The notes: generated from the letters alone by a model not told the origin. Positions 54,500 to 63,526 are shown, counted from the stretch's first letter. The stretch: 64,000 bases of DNA from Lactonifactor sp. BIOML-A5 (GCF_009677585.1 NZ_WKYV01000005.1:163657-227656), one strand, 5' to 3'. Numbers and translations are program-made.

Positions 54500-55143
54500 T
54501 TCTCCATATTGGGTTAATCATAAAATAAGAATTTACCAAATCGACAAACAACGATTTGTTTTTCTCTGGATTTCATATTATACACCAAAATTGTGAATAT
54601 TTCTACCCACCGTCTATTGACCTCAATTTTGAGGAAAATAGGCGGTTTTTTTTCGTTCAGAAAAAATTTTTTCAAGAAATTTTTGCAAAAGGGGCGATTT
54701 TGGGTGTGCATTTCATACCCCTTTGTCCAAATGAGTGAAGGGGTTCATTCCGGATAGCAAAAACGGAAGCCTTTTCGCTTGAAAATTGAATAAGTCATTC
54801 ACTAAGACTTTATTTCTGATGATAGCCACTTTAGCAGGTACGCCGTGATTTCTGTATTTCAGAATAGCGAGAACTCCGGCTATGAGTATCAGGTTGCCCC
54901 TGATATGGCGATGACAGTCAGAATGATAATGATACTTCTCTACGGAGCTGGCGGAGTACCCGGCAGAGGTTAGAATCCTATGATACAGATAAGCAGTCTG
55001 TTCCTTAGTGACTTCCCATAAGCATTTTGCTTGGCAAGGGGTGTTGAGAACAAATATTGCTATGACCGATTAGGAAATGAGTCGGTCAGGTACATAGCCA
55101 TAATGCGGTGGCTATGAATTTTCAGAAAGGAGGGCAAAAAGAA
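54500..55143. other. Long noncoding region before parA
   Basis: No supported full gene. AT-rich part with long A- and T-runs near 54,640-54,690, then a more GC-rich part. In one frame (about 54,849-54,973) codons read VISVFQNSENSGYEYQV and end LLYGAGGVPGRG before TAG; this could be the tail of a lost conjugation gene. The area is a natural place for an origin of transfer or a partition site, but none is recognised. Confidence 0.5.
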
Positions 55144-55968
55144 GTGTCAAACTGCAAAACGATTTCCGTATGTAACCAGAAAGGCGGAGTCGGAAAAACC
55201 ACCACAACAGTTAATCTCGGAGTCGGGCTTGCAATGCAGGGCAAGAAAGTATTGCTCGTAGACGCAGACCCGCAGGGCGATTTAACGACTTGTCTTGGCT
55301 GGCAGGATACAGACGGCTTGGGTATCACGCTTGCAACGAAACTCACAGATGTAATCAATGAAACGATGACAGACCCTATGGTTGGTATCCTGCATCACGA
55401 AGAAGGTGTTGACCTTGTTCCGGCAAACCTTGAGCTTTCAGCAATGGAATTTAACCTTGTGAACGCAATGAGCAGAGAAACTACACTCAAGAATTATCTG
55501 AGTCAAGTGAAGAACAGATATGATTATGTAATTATAGACTGTATGCCTTCACTTGGTATGGTTACTCTCAATGCTTTATCGGCGGCAGACAGTGTTATCA
55601 TTCCAGTTCAGGCTCAGTATTTGCCTGCAAAGGGTATGACACAGCTTGTGCAGACCATTTCAAAAGTAAAGAAGTATATCAATCCTGATATTAAGATAGA
55701 CGGTATGCTGCTTACTTTGGTGGATAGCCGAACAAACCTTGCAAAGAGTACGGTGGAAGCACTCAGGGCAAACTTCGGTAATCAGATAAGAATGTATCGA
55801 ACACAAATTCCGATTGCCGTGAAAGCTGCTGAAACTTCTTCCAAAGGCAAAAGCATTTATGCTTATGAGCCAAACAGCACAGTGTCAAAGGCATACGCTG
55901 AATTTACAAAGGAGGTGTTAGCTGATGGCAGGAAGAAAGAGCGACTTCACTCTCACGAAGCTCGATGA
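55144..55968 (+). CDS. parA: ParA/Soj-family partitioning ATPase
   Basis: A 274-residue deviant-Walker ATPase. ISVCNQKGGVGKTTTTVNLG is the nucleotide loop, VDADPQGDLT the switch region, and YVIIDCMPSLGM the Walker B. The start is GTG 55144, with AGGAGGG 9 nt upstream; an earlier GTG at 55108 would include the ribosome site. It overlaps parB by 44 bp. Such pairs are typical of clostridial integrative conjugative elements, where they help keep the excised circle. Confidence 0.93.
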   Translation: MSNCKTISVCNQKGGVGKTTTTVNLGVGLAMQGKKVLLVDADPQGDLTTCLGWQDTDGLGITLATKLTDVINETMTDPMVGILHHEEGVDLVPANLELSAMEFNLVNAMSRETTLKNYLSQVKNRYDYVIIDCMPSLGMVTLNALSAADSVIIPVQAQYLPAKGMTQLVQTISKVKKYINPDIKIDGMLLTLVDSRTNLAKSTVEALRANFGNQIRMYRTQIPIAVKAAETSSKGKSIYAYEPNSTVSKAYAEFTKEVLADGRKKERLHSHEAR

Positions 55969-56872
55969 TTTATTTACCACTCAGGCACAGAGAGATGAAG
56001 AACAGCTTTCAAAAATCCGAGATATTCCGTTGGAGCTGATTGATGATTTTCCCGACCACCCGTTTAAGGTCAGGGATGATGAGGATATGATGCAGCTTGT
56101 GGAGAGTGTCAAGGAAAGAGGAGTTATTACTCCGGCAACGGTAAGGCAGAAAGAGGACGGCAGATATGAACTTGTTTCAGGACACAGACGAAAGCGAGCT
56201 TGTGAACTGGCAGGATTTGAAACACTGAGAAGCGAGATTGTAGACCTGAACAGAGATGAAGCGACCATTTTAATGGTTGAGAGTAATTTCCAGAGGTCAG
56301 AGATATTGCCAAGTGAAAAAGCCTTTGCCTATAAAATGCGTTTGGAAGCAATGAAAAGACAAGCAGGCAGACCGAGCAAAGAAAATGCGTCGCCACTGGC
56401 GACTAATTTTCCACAAGGGCGTTCTGATGTTGAACTTGCTGAACAAGTTGGCGAGAGTAAAGACCAAATACGCAGGTATATTCGTTTGACAAACCTTGTT
56501 CCTGAACTGCTTGAATTTGTTGATGAGGGGCGTATTAAAATGCGTCCTGCCGTAGAACTTTCCTATCTTGATGAAGATTGTCAGCGTGATGTGGTTGATG
56601 AAATTGACCTGAATGATGCAACACCGTCACACGACCAGACAATCCGTATGCGAAAGTTATTCAATGAAGGCAACCTTACAACAGAAGCAATCCATGCTGT
56701 TATGTCTGAGGAAAAGCCGAACCAAAAAGAAAAAATTGTGTTGAGGGGCGACAGAGTAAGACAGCTTATCCCGAAAAACATTCCCGTCAGTCAGACGGAG
56801 GATTTTGTCTGCAAAGCATTGGAGCATTACAACAAGTTTTTGCGTAACCGTGCAGAGCGTGACAGCAGATAG
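55925..56872 (+). CDS. parB: ParB-family partitioning protein
   Basis: A 315-residue protein. The N-terminal ParB/Srx domain has LIDDFPDHPFKVRDDEDMMQ and ELVSGHRRKRACELAG (the CTP-binding region in chromosomal ParB), followed by ENFQRS-like VESNFQRSEILPSEKAFAY and a central helix-turn-helix (ELAEQVGESKDQIRRYIRL). It starts inside the parA end. It probably binds a site on the element and recruits ParA. Confidence 0.93.
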   Translation: MAGRKSDFTLTKLDDLFTTQAQRDEEQLSKIRDIPLELIDDFPDHPFKVRDDEDMMQLVESVKERGVITPATVRQKEDGRYELVSGHRRKRACELAGFETLRSEIVDLNRDEATILMVESNFQRSEILPSEKAFAYKMRLEAMKRQAGRPSKENASPLATNFPQGRSDVELAEQVGESKDQIRRYIRLTNLVPELLEFVDEGRIKMRPAVELSYLDEDCQRDVVDEIDLNDATPSHDQTIRMRKLFNEGNLTTEAIHAVMSEEKPNQKEKIVLRGDRVRQLIPKNIPVSQTEDFVCKALEHYNKFLRNRAERDSR

Positions 56873-57155
56873 CCTGATTTACAGTTCCCCTTTCTCACAC
56901 TCTAACCCCTTAGTTATACTTTTACCTACCGAAAATGATATATACTATCTCACTTGAATATAACTATCTCAAAGTATATGTCTATCTCTAAGGGGAATCG
57001 CACAGTATGAACGGACTGGAGGTGTATGGTAAAATGAAAAATTAACGAAAAATCCGCATTTGTTTTTCGGCAGGTTAATCTTGTCGTAAGAGAAAATCCA
57101 CAAAGGCACATCGTAGAGATACGGTGTGTTTTTCAATTTTACAGGAGGAAACGCA
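56873..57155. other. Intergenic region between parB and the adhesin
   Basis: Contains ATAACTATCTC-type repeats near 56,940-56,985 (TATACTATCTCAC, TATAACTATCTCAA, TATGTCTATCTCTA), three spaced TATCTC motifs that may bind a protein, and the hairpin at 57,107. No open frame is supported. Confidence 0.5.
57107..57133 (+). terminator. Terminator-like hairpin just before the adhesin gene
   Basis: CACATCGTA (57107-57115) pairs with TACGGTGTG (57120-57128) with a GAGA loop and one G-U pair; five Ts follow. It ends only 22 bp before the adhesin ATG, so it may be an attenuator. Confidence 0.6.
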
Positions 57156-60100
57156 ATGATAAAGTCAAAATTCAAAAGAGTCACGTCGCTTTTCTTGGCG
57201 ACCCTTATGTGTGTGACCACTTTTGCAGGTATTGGCTCGACAACAGCATATGCTGCTTCAGGAGAAAAAGCCGATGTTTATATGGTCGATTACCCTCGTG
57301 ATGGCGATGCTAATTACGATGGGGTATGGGGACACAGCAATTTGACCTTGAAAAATGGTTGGCATACCGGACGTTCCAATTTTACCAATCTTAAGGCTAT
57401 TGGCTCATACTCAGGCAATGTTGCATATTGTATTGAGCCGGGAATTTCGCTCAAGGTCGGTCAGACAATGAATAAATATGACGAAAATTATTTTAATAAC
57501 CTTGCAGCCAACGGGGTTATTTCCGGAGATGAAATCCGTCTTTTCGTTGGTCGTATTTTACAGTATGGCTATCGTGGGACAATCTCGACATCTTGGAGGT
57601 CACAGAATGAAGCAGCAGCAAACAGCATTGCACAGGCTTATGCTACACAGCTTCTTATCTGGGAAACTGTTATCGGAGAGCGTGATGCGAACTTCAATCA
57701 TGTAGCAGCCAGTGGTTGCAGCAATGTGAAAGATGTCATCAATGCAAAGCATCCGCTCCGCAATAAAATTTTCAGTTATTACAACAGTATGGTGCAGAGT
57801 GTCCAGAACCATGCGACCATACCGAGCTTTTGTAATAAATCATCCAGTTCGGCAAAAACAATAGAACTTGAGTGGAACGGAAGTAAGTACACAACTACTC
57901 TGACAGACTCCAATAATGTGCTGTCCAAATATAATTTCAAAGCAAGTATCAGTGGAGTGAGCTTTTCAGTGAATGGTAACAAACTTACTGTTTCTATGGA
58001 TACTGCACCGAGTAAGGAATTTACTATTACCGCAACGAAGAAAAATGCAGTCCGCAGAGGTGTGGTTGTATGGTCAGAGGGTAAACACGGTCAGAATTCC
58101 AGTGTGCAGGATGTTGTCAGCTATGCTCAGGAAGTAAGCGACAGTATCAACGGTTATGTGAAAATGAAAGTCAGCTATGGTTCTTGTCAGATTGTAAAGA
58201 CCAGTGAGGACGGCAAGGTTGACGGTATCAACTTCACGATTACCGGAAACGGTATCAATCAGACGGTTACAACAGCCAATGGCGGTAAATTCCAGATTGA
58301 TAACCTTATGCCGGGTATCTATACCGTAACCGAGCAGGCATACGATAAGTACGAGCCGCAGGAAACACATAGAGTTACTGTTGTGGCAGGGCAGGTTGCA
58401 AAGGTCAATTTCAATAACAAATTGAAGCGTGGCGACCTTCAGGTAGTGAAGTCCTCGGAAGATAACCTTGTTGAAGGTGTGAAGTTCCATCTTTTCGGTA
58501 CTTCTCTTTCCGGTGATGCTGTTGACCAGTATGCAGTTACGGACAAAGACGGTGTGGCAACTTTCAAAGATGTGCTTATCAGTAGTTCTGAACCATATAC
58601 TCTTGAGGAAGTGGACACAGCTATCCGTTATGTTGTGCCGAAAAATCAGACTGCACCAGTGAAGTGGAAAGAAGTAACCACAAGAAACTTCAATAATATT
58701 TTGAAGAAATTTACTGTAACAGTAACAAAGAGCGACGCTGAGAAAGGCGAAGCACAGGGCAATGCCAAACTTTCGGGAGCAGTTTATGGTATCTATAAGG
58801 GAGAAACGCTTGTAGATAAGTATGTTACTGATGAAAACGGTCAGTTCACTACCAAAGAATATGTTTGTGATACCGACTGGACAATCCGAGAAATTACACC
58901 GTCAGAGGGATATTTGCTTGATAAGACTATCCATGAAGTAGGTGCAGACCCGAAACTTTATGAGGTGGAACACAACCTTACTTCCAATGATGTAACCGAG
59001 CAGGTAATCAAAGGCAATGTGGCTATCATTAAACATACCGACGATGGAGAAACAAAGATTGAAACGCCTGAAAAGGGTGCTTCCTTTGAGATATATTTGA
59101 AATCTGCCGGAAGCTATGACGCAGCCAATAAAGACGAGAGAGATACTATCGTTTGCGATGAAAATGGTTTCGGTCAGACAAAAGATATGCCGTATGGTAT
59201 TTATACCGTACACCAGACTTCCGGTTGGGAAGGCAGAGAGATGATGGACGATTTTGATGTGTTTATTTCGCAGAACGCACAGACCTACCGTTATCTTATC
59301 AATAACCGTAACTTTGAGAGTTTTGTCAATGTAGTCAAGGTGGACGCAGAAAGCGGAAAGAGTATTCCGTATGCAGGAGCAGGATTTAAGATTTACGACC
59401 CGCAGGGCAATCAGGTTAAAATGACCTTTACTTATCCGACACCGACCACGATTGATGTGTTCTATACCGACGCAAATGGTTCTCTTGTCACACCTGAGAA
59501 ACTGGATTACGGCAAGGGATATTCTATCGTAGAGGTACAAGCTCCATACGGATATGTACTTGATGATACTCCGGTATATTTTGATATTACCGAAGAAAAT
59601 TCCACAGAGGAAGGCGGCGTAACTGTTGTGAAAGTCAATAAGCCGAATATGGCACAGAAAGGTACTATCACGGTTGAAAAGACTGGAGAAGTATTTAGTG
59701 GTGTCAATGTAAGTGGTTCTGAGGACAGTGATGTTATTTATCAGCCTGTTTATGAAGTGGCAGGACTTGAGGGTGCAGTTTATGAAGTCCGTGCTGCGGA
59801 AGATATTAGTACACCGGACGGTACACTCCGCTATTCAAAGGGCGAAGTGGTAGATACTATCACAACAAGCTCCGATGGATTTGTGAAGAGCAAAGAACTT
59901 TATCTCGGAAAATACGAGGTCAAGGAAATTACCGCACCTTATGGAATGGTAGTGAGTGGCGAAACACATACGGTTGAGCTTACTTACGCAGGTCAGAATA
60001 TCTCTGTTACCGAAACTTCCACATCGTTCTATAACGAAAGACAGAAAGTTCAGGTAAGCCTTGCAAAAGCCATTGAAAAGGACAAGACATTTGGTATTGG

Positions 60101-61406
60101 CGATAACGGAGAAATCAAAAATATCAGCTTTGGTCTTTATGCCGCAGAAGATATTGTATCTGCAAGCGGTACAGTTATTCCGGCTGATGGACTGATTGAG
60201 ATTGTCAGCGTAAATGAAAATGGAACTGCTGTTATGAAGTCAGACCTTCCGTTTGGCAAATACTATGTCAAAGAGATTGCAACCGATGAGCATTATATTC
60301 TCTCTGATACGAAGTATCCGGTTGTATTTGAATACGCAGGTCAGGATACCGCAACGGTTGAAATCAAAGTGAATGACGGAAAAGAAATCAAGAATAAACT
60401 TATCTATGGTTCTGTATCAGGTAAGAAGATTGACGAGAATGGAGAAGCACTTGAGGGTGCTGTTATCGGCATCTTCAAAGCCGAAGAAACAGAATTTACA
60501 AAGGATACTGCACTTATGACGACTACCTCTGCAAAAGACGGTAGTTTTTCTTTTGCAAAAGTTCCTTATGGCAAATGGATTGTAAGAGAAATCGAGCAGC
60601 CAAAGGGATTTGTTCTTGATGAAAAAGCGTATGAGGTCAATATCAGCAAAGCCGAGCAGGTAGTTGAAATTGAGATTGTCAATGAGTATGTTCACGGCAA
60701 TATCAGACTCACGAAGGTGGACGCTGAATATCCGGACAACAAGCTTACGGGTGCAACCTTTGAGGTATATAAGGACACCAATGAGAACGGAAAGATTGAT
60801 GATGGAGATGAACTTATCGGAAATCTTGAAGAAACTGAAACCGGAATTTATGAGATGAAAGAGCTGCTTTACGGAAAATATATTGTCCGTGAAACAAAAG
60901 CACCGGAGGGCTTCCTGCTTGATAAGGGAGAATACTCTGTTTTCATTGAGAAAGACGAAACAACTTATTCCGTTGAGAATAAGGCTGGAGTTGGATTTAT
61001 CAATGAAGCTATGCGTGGAACACTGAAAATCGTCAAGACATCTTCAGACGGTAAGGTCAAAGGTTTTGCGTTCAGAGTAACCGGAGCAAACGGGTATGAT
61101 ATGACATTTGAAACAGATAAGAATGGCGAAATCGTGATTGAGGGACTTCGTATTGGCGAATATACCGTATCAGAAGTGGCAAACAATGCGTCTGCCGCAT
61201 ATATCACACCTGCCGATCAGAATGTTACTATCAAACTTGATGAAACAGCCGTTGTAAAAATGCACAATGAGTTAAGAGATACGCCGAAAACAGGAGATGA
61301 TACCAATATGAAACTTTGGTATGTCCTTGCCGGACTTTCTGCTGTCGGTATCGCTATAACTTCTGTTGTTGCACACAAAAAGAAGAAAAAGGAGAGTAAC
61401 GAGTAA
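57156..61406 (+). CDS. Large surface adhesin: thioester domain plus Cna-B repeats, sortase-anchored
   Basis: A 1,416-residue cell-wall protein. A signal peptide (1-34) precedes a thioester domain in which Cys92 (VAYCIEPG) and Gln165 (ATQLLIWE) would form the internal Cys-Gln bond that couples covalently to host ligands. From about residue 343 to 1,370 run about ten Cna-B/SpaA-type domains (such as GSCQIVKTSEDGKVDGINF and the closing YTVTEQ, YIVRET motifs). The C-terminus has the sortase motif TPKTG (about 1376-1380), a membrane helix and a KKKKK tail. No sortase gene is nearby. AGGAGGAAACGC precedes the ATG. Confidence 0.92.
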   Translation: MIKSKFKRVTSLFLATLMCVTTFAGIGSTTAYAASGEKADVYMVDYPRDGDANYDGVWGHSNLTLKNGWHTGRSNFTNLKAIGSYSGNVAYCIEPGISLKVGQTMNKYDENYFNNLAANGVISGDEIRLFVGRILQYGYRGTISTSWRSQNEAAANSIAQAYATQLLIWETVIGERDANFNHVAASGCSNVKDVINAKHPLRNKIFSYYNSMVQSVQNHATIPSFCNKSSSSAKTIELEWNGSKYTTTLTDSNNVLSKYNFKASISGVSFSVNGNKLTVSMDTAPSKEFTITATKKNAVRRGVVVWSEGKHGQNSSVQDVVSYAQEVSDSINGYVKMKVSYGSCQIVKTSEDGKVDGINFTITGNGINQTVTTANGGKFQIDNLMPGIYTVTEQAYDKYEPQETHRVTVVAGQVAKVNFNNKLKRGDLQVVKSSEDNLVEGVKFHLFGTSLSGDAVDQYAVTDKDGVATFKDVLISSSEPYTLEEVDTAIRYVVPKNQTAPVKWKEVTTRNFNNILKKFTVTVTKSDAEKGEAQGNAKLSGAVYGIYKGETLVDKYVTDENGQFTTKEYVCDTDWTIREITPSEGYLLDKTIHEVGADPKLYEVEHNLTSNDVTEQVIKGNVAIIKHTDDGETKIETPEKGASFEIYLKSAGSYDAANKDERDTIVCDENGFGQTKDMPYGIYTVHQTSGWEGREMMDDFDVFISQNAQTYRYLINNRNFESFVNVVKVDAESGKSIPYAGAGFKIYDPQGNQVKMTFTYPTPTTIDVFYTDANGSLVTPEKLDYGKGYSIVEVQAPYGYVLDDTPVYFDITEENSTEEGGVTVVKVNKPNMAQKGTITVEKTGEVFSGVNVSGSEDSDVIYQPVYEVAGLEGAVYEVRAAEDISTPDGTLRYSKGEVVDTITTSSDGFVKSKELYLGKYEVKEITAPYGMVVSGETHTVELTYAGQNISVTETSTSFYNERQKVQVSLAKAIEKDKTFGIGDNGEIKNISFGLYAAEDIVSASGTVIPADGLIEIVSVNENGTAVMKSDLPFGKYYVKEIATDEHYILSDTKYPVVFEYAGQDTATVEIKVNDGKEIKNKLIYGSVSGKKIDENGEALEGAVIGIFKAEETEFTKDTALMTTTSAKDGSFSFAKVPYGKWIVREIEQPKGFVLDEKAYEVNISKAEQVVEIEIVNEYVHGNIRLTKVDAEYPDNKLTGATFEVYKDTNENGKIDDGDELIGNLEETETGIYEMKELLYGKYIVRETKAPEGFLLDKGEYSVFIEKDETTYSVENKAGVGFINEAMRGTLKIVKTSSDGKVKGFAFRVTGANGYDMTFETDKNGEIVIEGLRIGEYTVSEVANNASAAYITPADQNVTIKLDETAVVKMHNELRDTPKTGDDTNMKLWYVLAGLSAVGIAITSVVAHKKKKKESNE

Positions 61407-61495
61407 TGGAAGCAAAGACAATTATCGCTATCGCATTAGTTGCCGTTATTGTCGGCGGCTTTATCTTTCTTCAGGTTAAAAACCGTAAGAAGTAA
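61406..61495 (+). CDS. 29-residue single-helix membrane peptide
   Basis: MEAKTIIAIALVAVIVGGFI continues FLQVKNRKK: one hydrophobic helix with a basic tail. The ATG overlaps the adhesin stop (TAATG) and GGAG lies 12 nt before it, so translation is coupled. It is too short for most gene finders. It could help in adhesin display. Confidence 0.6.
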   Translation: MEAKTIIAIALVAVIVGGFIFLQVKNRKK

Positions 61496-61566
61496 GTAAC
61501 AAGCGAACATTAACCAGTCGGGGCAGAGCGTAAAAACTCTGTCCCTTTAATTTTTGGAGGAACATT

Positions 61567-61863
61567 ATGAAACAACAGAAAACGGTGGAGAGCCGAGTGC
61601 TTGAAATCTTAAAAGAATGCCCGATGTCGAGGTATGATGATATGCTTCTCATTCTGCATTATTACAATCGGTACGGATATATACCTGCCGGAAATCTTCC
61701 ACTTGAGGATATTGTATTTAATTACCGAGCATACGGACTTCCTTGTTTTGAAACCATACGCAGGGCAAGGCAGAGAGTACAGTCCCTTTTTCCTGAGTAT
61801 TCACGTAATCCGCAGAAAGAAGAACAGAGCGGCAGTATTTCTATTGTAATCAACATTAACTAA
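61567..61863 (+). CDS. Conserved element protein, function unknown
   Basis: A 98-residue protein with RVLEILKECPMSRYDDMLLI ... LPCFETIRRARQRVQSLFPE, which looks like a helical DNA-binding protein similar to those that end in a phage-type winged helix, but no family is certain. GGAGGAACATT precedes the ATG. It follows the adhesin in the order seen in Tn1549-like elements. Confidence 0.6.
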   Translation: MKQQKTVESRVLEILKECPMSRYDDMLLILHYYNRYGYIPAGNLPLEDIVFNYRAYGLPCFETIRRARQRVQSLFPEYSRNPQKEEQSGSISIVININ

Positions 61864-61875
61864 GGAGGTATTTTC

Positions 61876-62343
61876 GTGAAAGACAAAGCAACTTTTCAGA
61901 ATAAGGTCAAGGTGCTGAATAAACTCTTTGACTCCGGTTGTGATACGGAGAAAAAGTTGCAGCAGCTTGATATGGAAGCAATCCTGAAAATCCCGAATAT
62001 CACAATTCCTGATATGGGTGTGATTATGGAGCTTCAGAAGAATACAAAGTCCGGTAAACTCTTGAATAAGGCAATCCGACGTATTATCCGTGATTGCAAT
62101 GATGAGCAATTTTTAAAAACAGAAAATCCAGAAGTGCTTCTCCCACATTTCAGCTGTCACTCGCTCAGACATACATTTACGACAAGGATGTGTGAAGCTG
62201 GAGTAAATATCAAGGTTATTCAAGATACACTCGGTCATAAGGATATAACAACGACCCTGAACATTTATACCGATGTAACCAAGGAACTAAAGAAAACAGA
62301 GTTCGAGGGATTAGATAAATATTTTGACAATTCAATAGCTTAA
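61876..62343 (+). CDS. Chimeric protein: small element protein fused to the C-terminus of a tyrosine integrase
   Basis: A 155-residue frame. Residues 1-63 (KDKATFQNKVKVLNKLFDSG ... NITIPDMGVIMELQKNTKSGK) look like a separate small element protein. From about residue 66 the sequence is the end of a Tn916-type integrase: HSLRHTFTTRMCEAG (catalytic Arg and His), GHKDITTTLNIYTDV (His and the Tyr nucleophile). The N-terminal arm-binding and core-binding domains are missing, so it cannot act alone. The fusion is most simply the scar of a large internal deletion. Confidence 0.8.
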   Translation: MKDKATFQNKVKVLNKLFDSGCDTEKKLQQLDMEAILKIPNITIPDMGVIMELQKNTKSGKLLNKAIRRIIRDCNDEQFLKTENPEVLLPHFSCHSLRHTFTTRMCEAGVNIKVIQDTLGHKDITTTLNIYTDVTKELKKTEFEGLDKYFDNSIA

Positions 62344-62616
62344 AAAGGAAGCAGCGTACTTTGAAGTTAAAATTCAGTACGCTGCTTTTGTCTGCCCGAT
62401 TGACTTGCTTCATAATAATGATTATAATATTAGGAAACAAAGACATCAAAATTTAATTAAGAATTTACCCCAAATACATCAAATAATACCCCAATACTGT
62501 TGTAGAACGCAAATTTTAAAGCTAAAAAGGGTATTATAATTAGGCGAAAATAGCGATAAATGGCTTTGCTTGTTATTAAAGCCTTTTTCAGAATTGTGGT
62601 GGAGAAAGTCCCCACG
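62344..62616. other. Right end of the element
   Basis: AT-rich, no gene. It holds the terminator at 62,349 and leads to the right attachment site at 62,612-62,631. Confidence 0.6.
62349..62389 (+). terminator. Terminator after the integrase fragment
   Basis: AAGCAGCGTACT (62349-62360) pairs perfectly with AGTACGCTGCTT (62376-62387); TT follows. Confidence 0.8.
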
Positions 62617-63072
62617 ATGAAGTCACTGGACACGAAAAAGGGCGAGGCAAAGGCGGAAAAAGCTGTTGCACCAGAAGTAAAAACAGAGGAGAAGCCTGAT
62701 TTTTCTAACGTGAAGATTGAGCCGCTCTTTGAAGAAGTGGTTGACTTTGACACTTTCAGCAAATCTGATTTCCGCGCTGTGAAGATTGAAGCGTGCGAAG
62801 CTGTTCCCAAGAGTAAAAAGCTTTTGAAGTTCACTCTGAATGACGGAACAGACCGAAAACGTACAATTTTAAGCGGCATTCACGAATATTATGAACCGGA
62901 AGAGCTGGTGGGAAAGACGGCGATTGCCATTGTAAATCTGCCGCCGAGAAAGATGATGGGCGTTGATTCTGAAGGTATGCTCATTTCGGCAGTACATGAG
63001 GAAGAGGGCAGAGAAGGGTTAAACCTTCTGATGGTAGATGACCGGATTCCGGCGGGAGCAAAGCTGTATTAA
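62617..63072 (+). pseudogene. lysS: Displaced 3' end of lysS (tRNA-binding domain)
   Basis: Starting with MKSLDTKKGEAKAEKA, it gives DFSNVKIEPLFEEVVDFD and ends PAGAKLY, homologous to the C-terminal tail now joined to lysS at 36,314-36,784 but of host base composition. It is the original host tail. Upstream in frame to 62,560 there are codons from the element, so a stand-alone Trbp111-like protein could in principle be made, but no good ribosome site is seen. Confidence 0.85.
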
Positions 63073-63110
63073 AACCTGGCGAACCAGTAAGCGAATAGAT
63101 GGTACGGTAA

Positions 63111-63151
63111 AGGACACTTTTCTAAAAGAAATTTTAGGAAGGTGTCTTTTT
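63111..63151 (+). terminator. Original lysS terminator
   Basis: GACACTTTTCTAAAA (63113-63127) pairs with TTTTAGGAAGGTGTC (63132-63146) and five Ts follow. Confidence 0.85.
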
Positions 63152-63254
63152 GCATGCGCCGCTCAGAAAAAAGCCAAAACCGTAAGTGCGAAAAGGCATG
63201 CTAGGGATGGTGGAGAATTTCCAGACACTTAGGGTAAATATAGAAATAATTAAC

Positions 63255-63308
63255 AAGGGGACATTATACCAAACTATTGGTGCGGATGTTCCCTTACTTT
63301 TATTTTTG
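63255..63308 (+). terminator. Hairpin with T-rich end
   Basis: AAGGGGACAT (63255-63264) pairs with ATGTTCCCTT (63286-63295) and ACTTTTATTTTT follows. The inner 21 nt also contain CCAAACTATTGG, a short dyad. Confidence 0.6.
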
Positions 63309-63390
63309 AAACATTTCAGTGTTAAAGGCTCTGAAAGCAGGCCCAAAAGAGCCTAAAATAGGGGGTTGTCCGGTTCATGCATGTAAACGG

Positions 63391-63429
63391 TGAAATAATA
63401 TTTCTGGATGAATGAGAAATATTATTTCA
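63391..63429. repeat. 15-bp perfect inverted repeat
   Basis: TGAAATAATATTTCT (63391-63405) and AGAAATATTATTTCA (63415-63429) pair with a 9-nt loop (GGATGAATG). No T-run follows; an operator or RNA hairpin is possible. Confidence 0.7.
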
Positions 63430-63498
63430 TGTAATTTCGTAGTAAACAGAATGATGTTGTACATTATGCACAAAAATAAATGATATGAAAGCTTAATA

Positions 63499-63526
63499 TT
63501 GACTTATTGTAAAATAGTGATAAAAT
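63499..63526 (+). promoter_or_regulatory. Possible promoter
   Basis: TTGACT (63499-63504), 16 bp, TAAAAT (63521-63526). It would give a 240-nt leader before the small gene at 63767. Confidence 0.4.

Larger units (their letters stand above)
36314..62616. mobile_element. Degenerate integrative element inserted in lysS
   Basis: About 26.3 kb of AT-rich DNA between two homologous lysS sites. At the left, CCGACAATGAAGTCCTTAGA (36309-36328) lies within intact lysS; at the right, CCCACGATGAAGTCACTGGA (62612-62631) opens the displaced lysS tail. The shared core is ATGAAGTC. The element holds parA/parB, a large surface adhesin and small ICE-type genes, and the C-terminal end of a tyrosine integrase, but no relaxase or secretion genes. 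It is probably an integrative conjugative element that lost its transfer region by deletion and gained a 12-kb cargo segment. Confidence 0.75.

Noticed and set aside
57156..61406. Repeats within the adhesin gene as a CRISPR array
   Set aside because: They are diverged protein-domain repeats of about 90-100 codons, not short identical repeats. No CRISPR array or cas gene is seen in the window.
62560..62616. Start of an independent tRNA-binding protein at 62560
   Set aside because: The first 19 codons are element DNA without family similarity and without a ribosome site; the homologous part begins at the attachment site.
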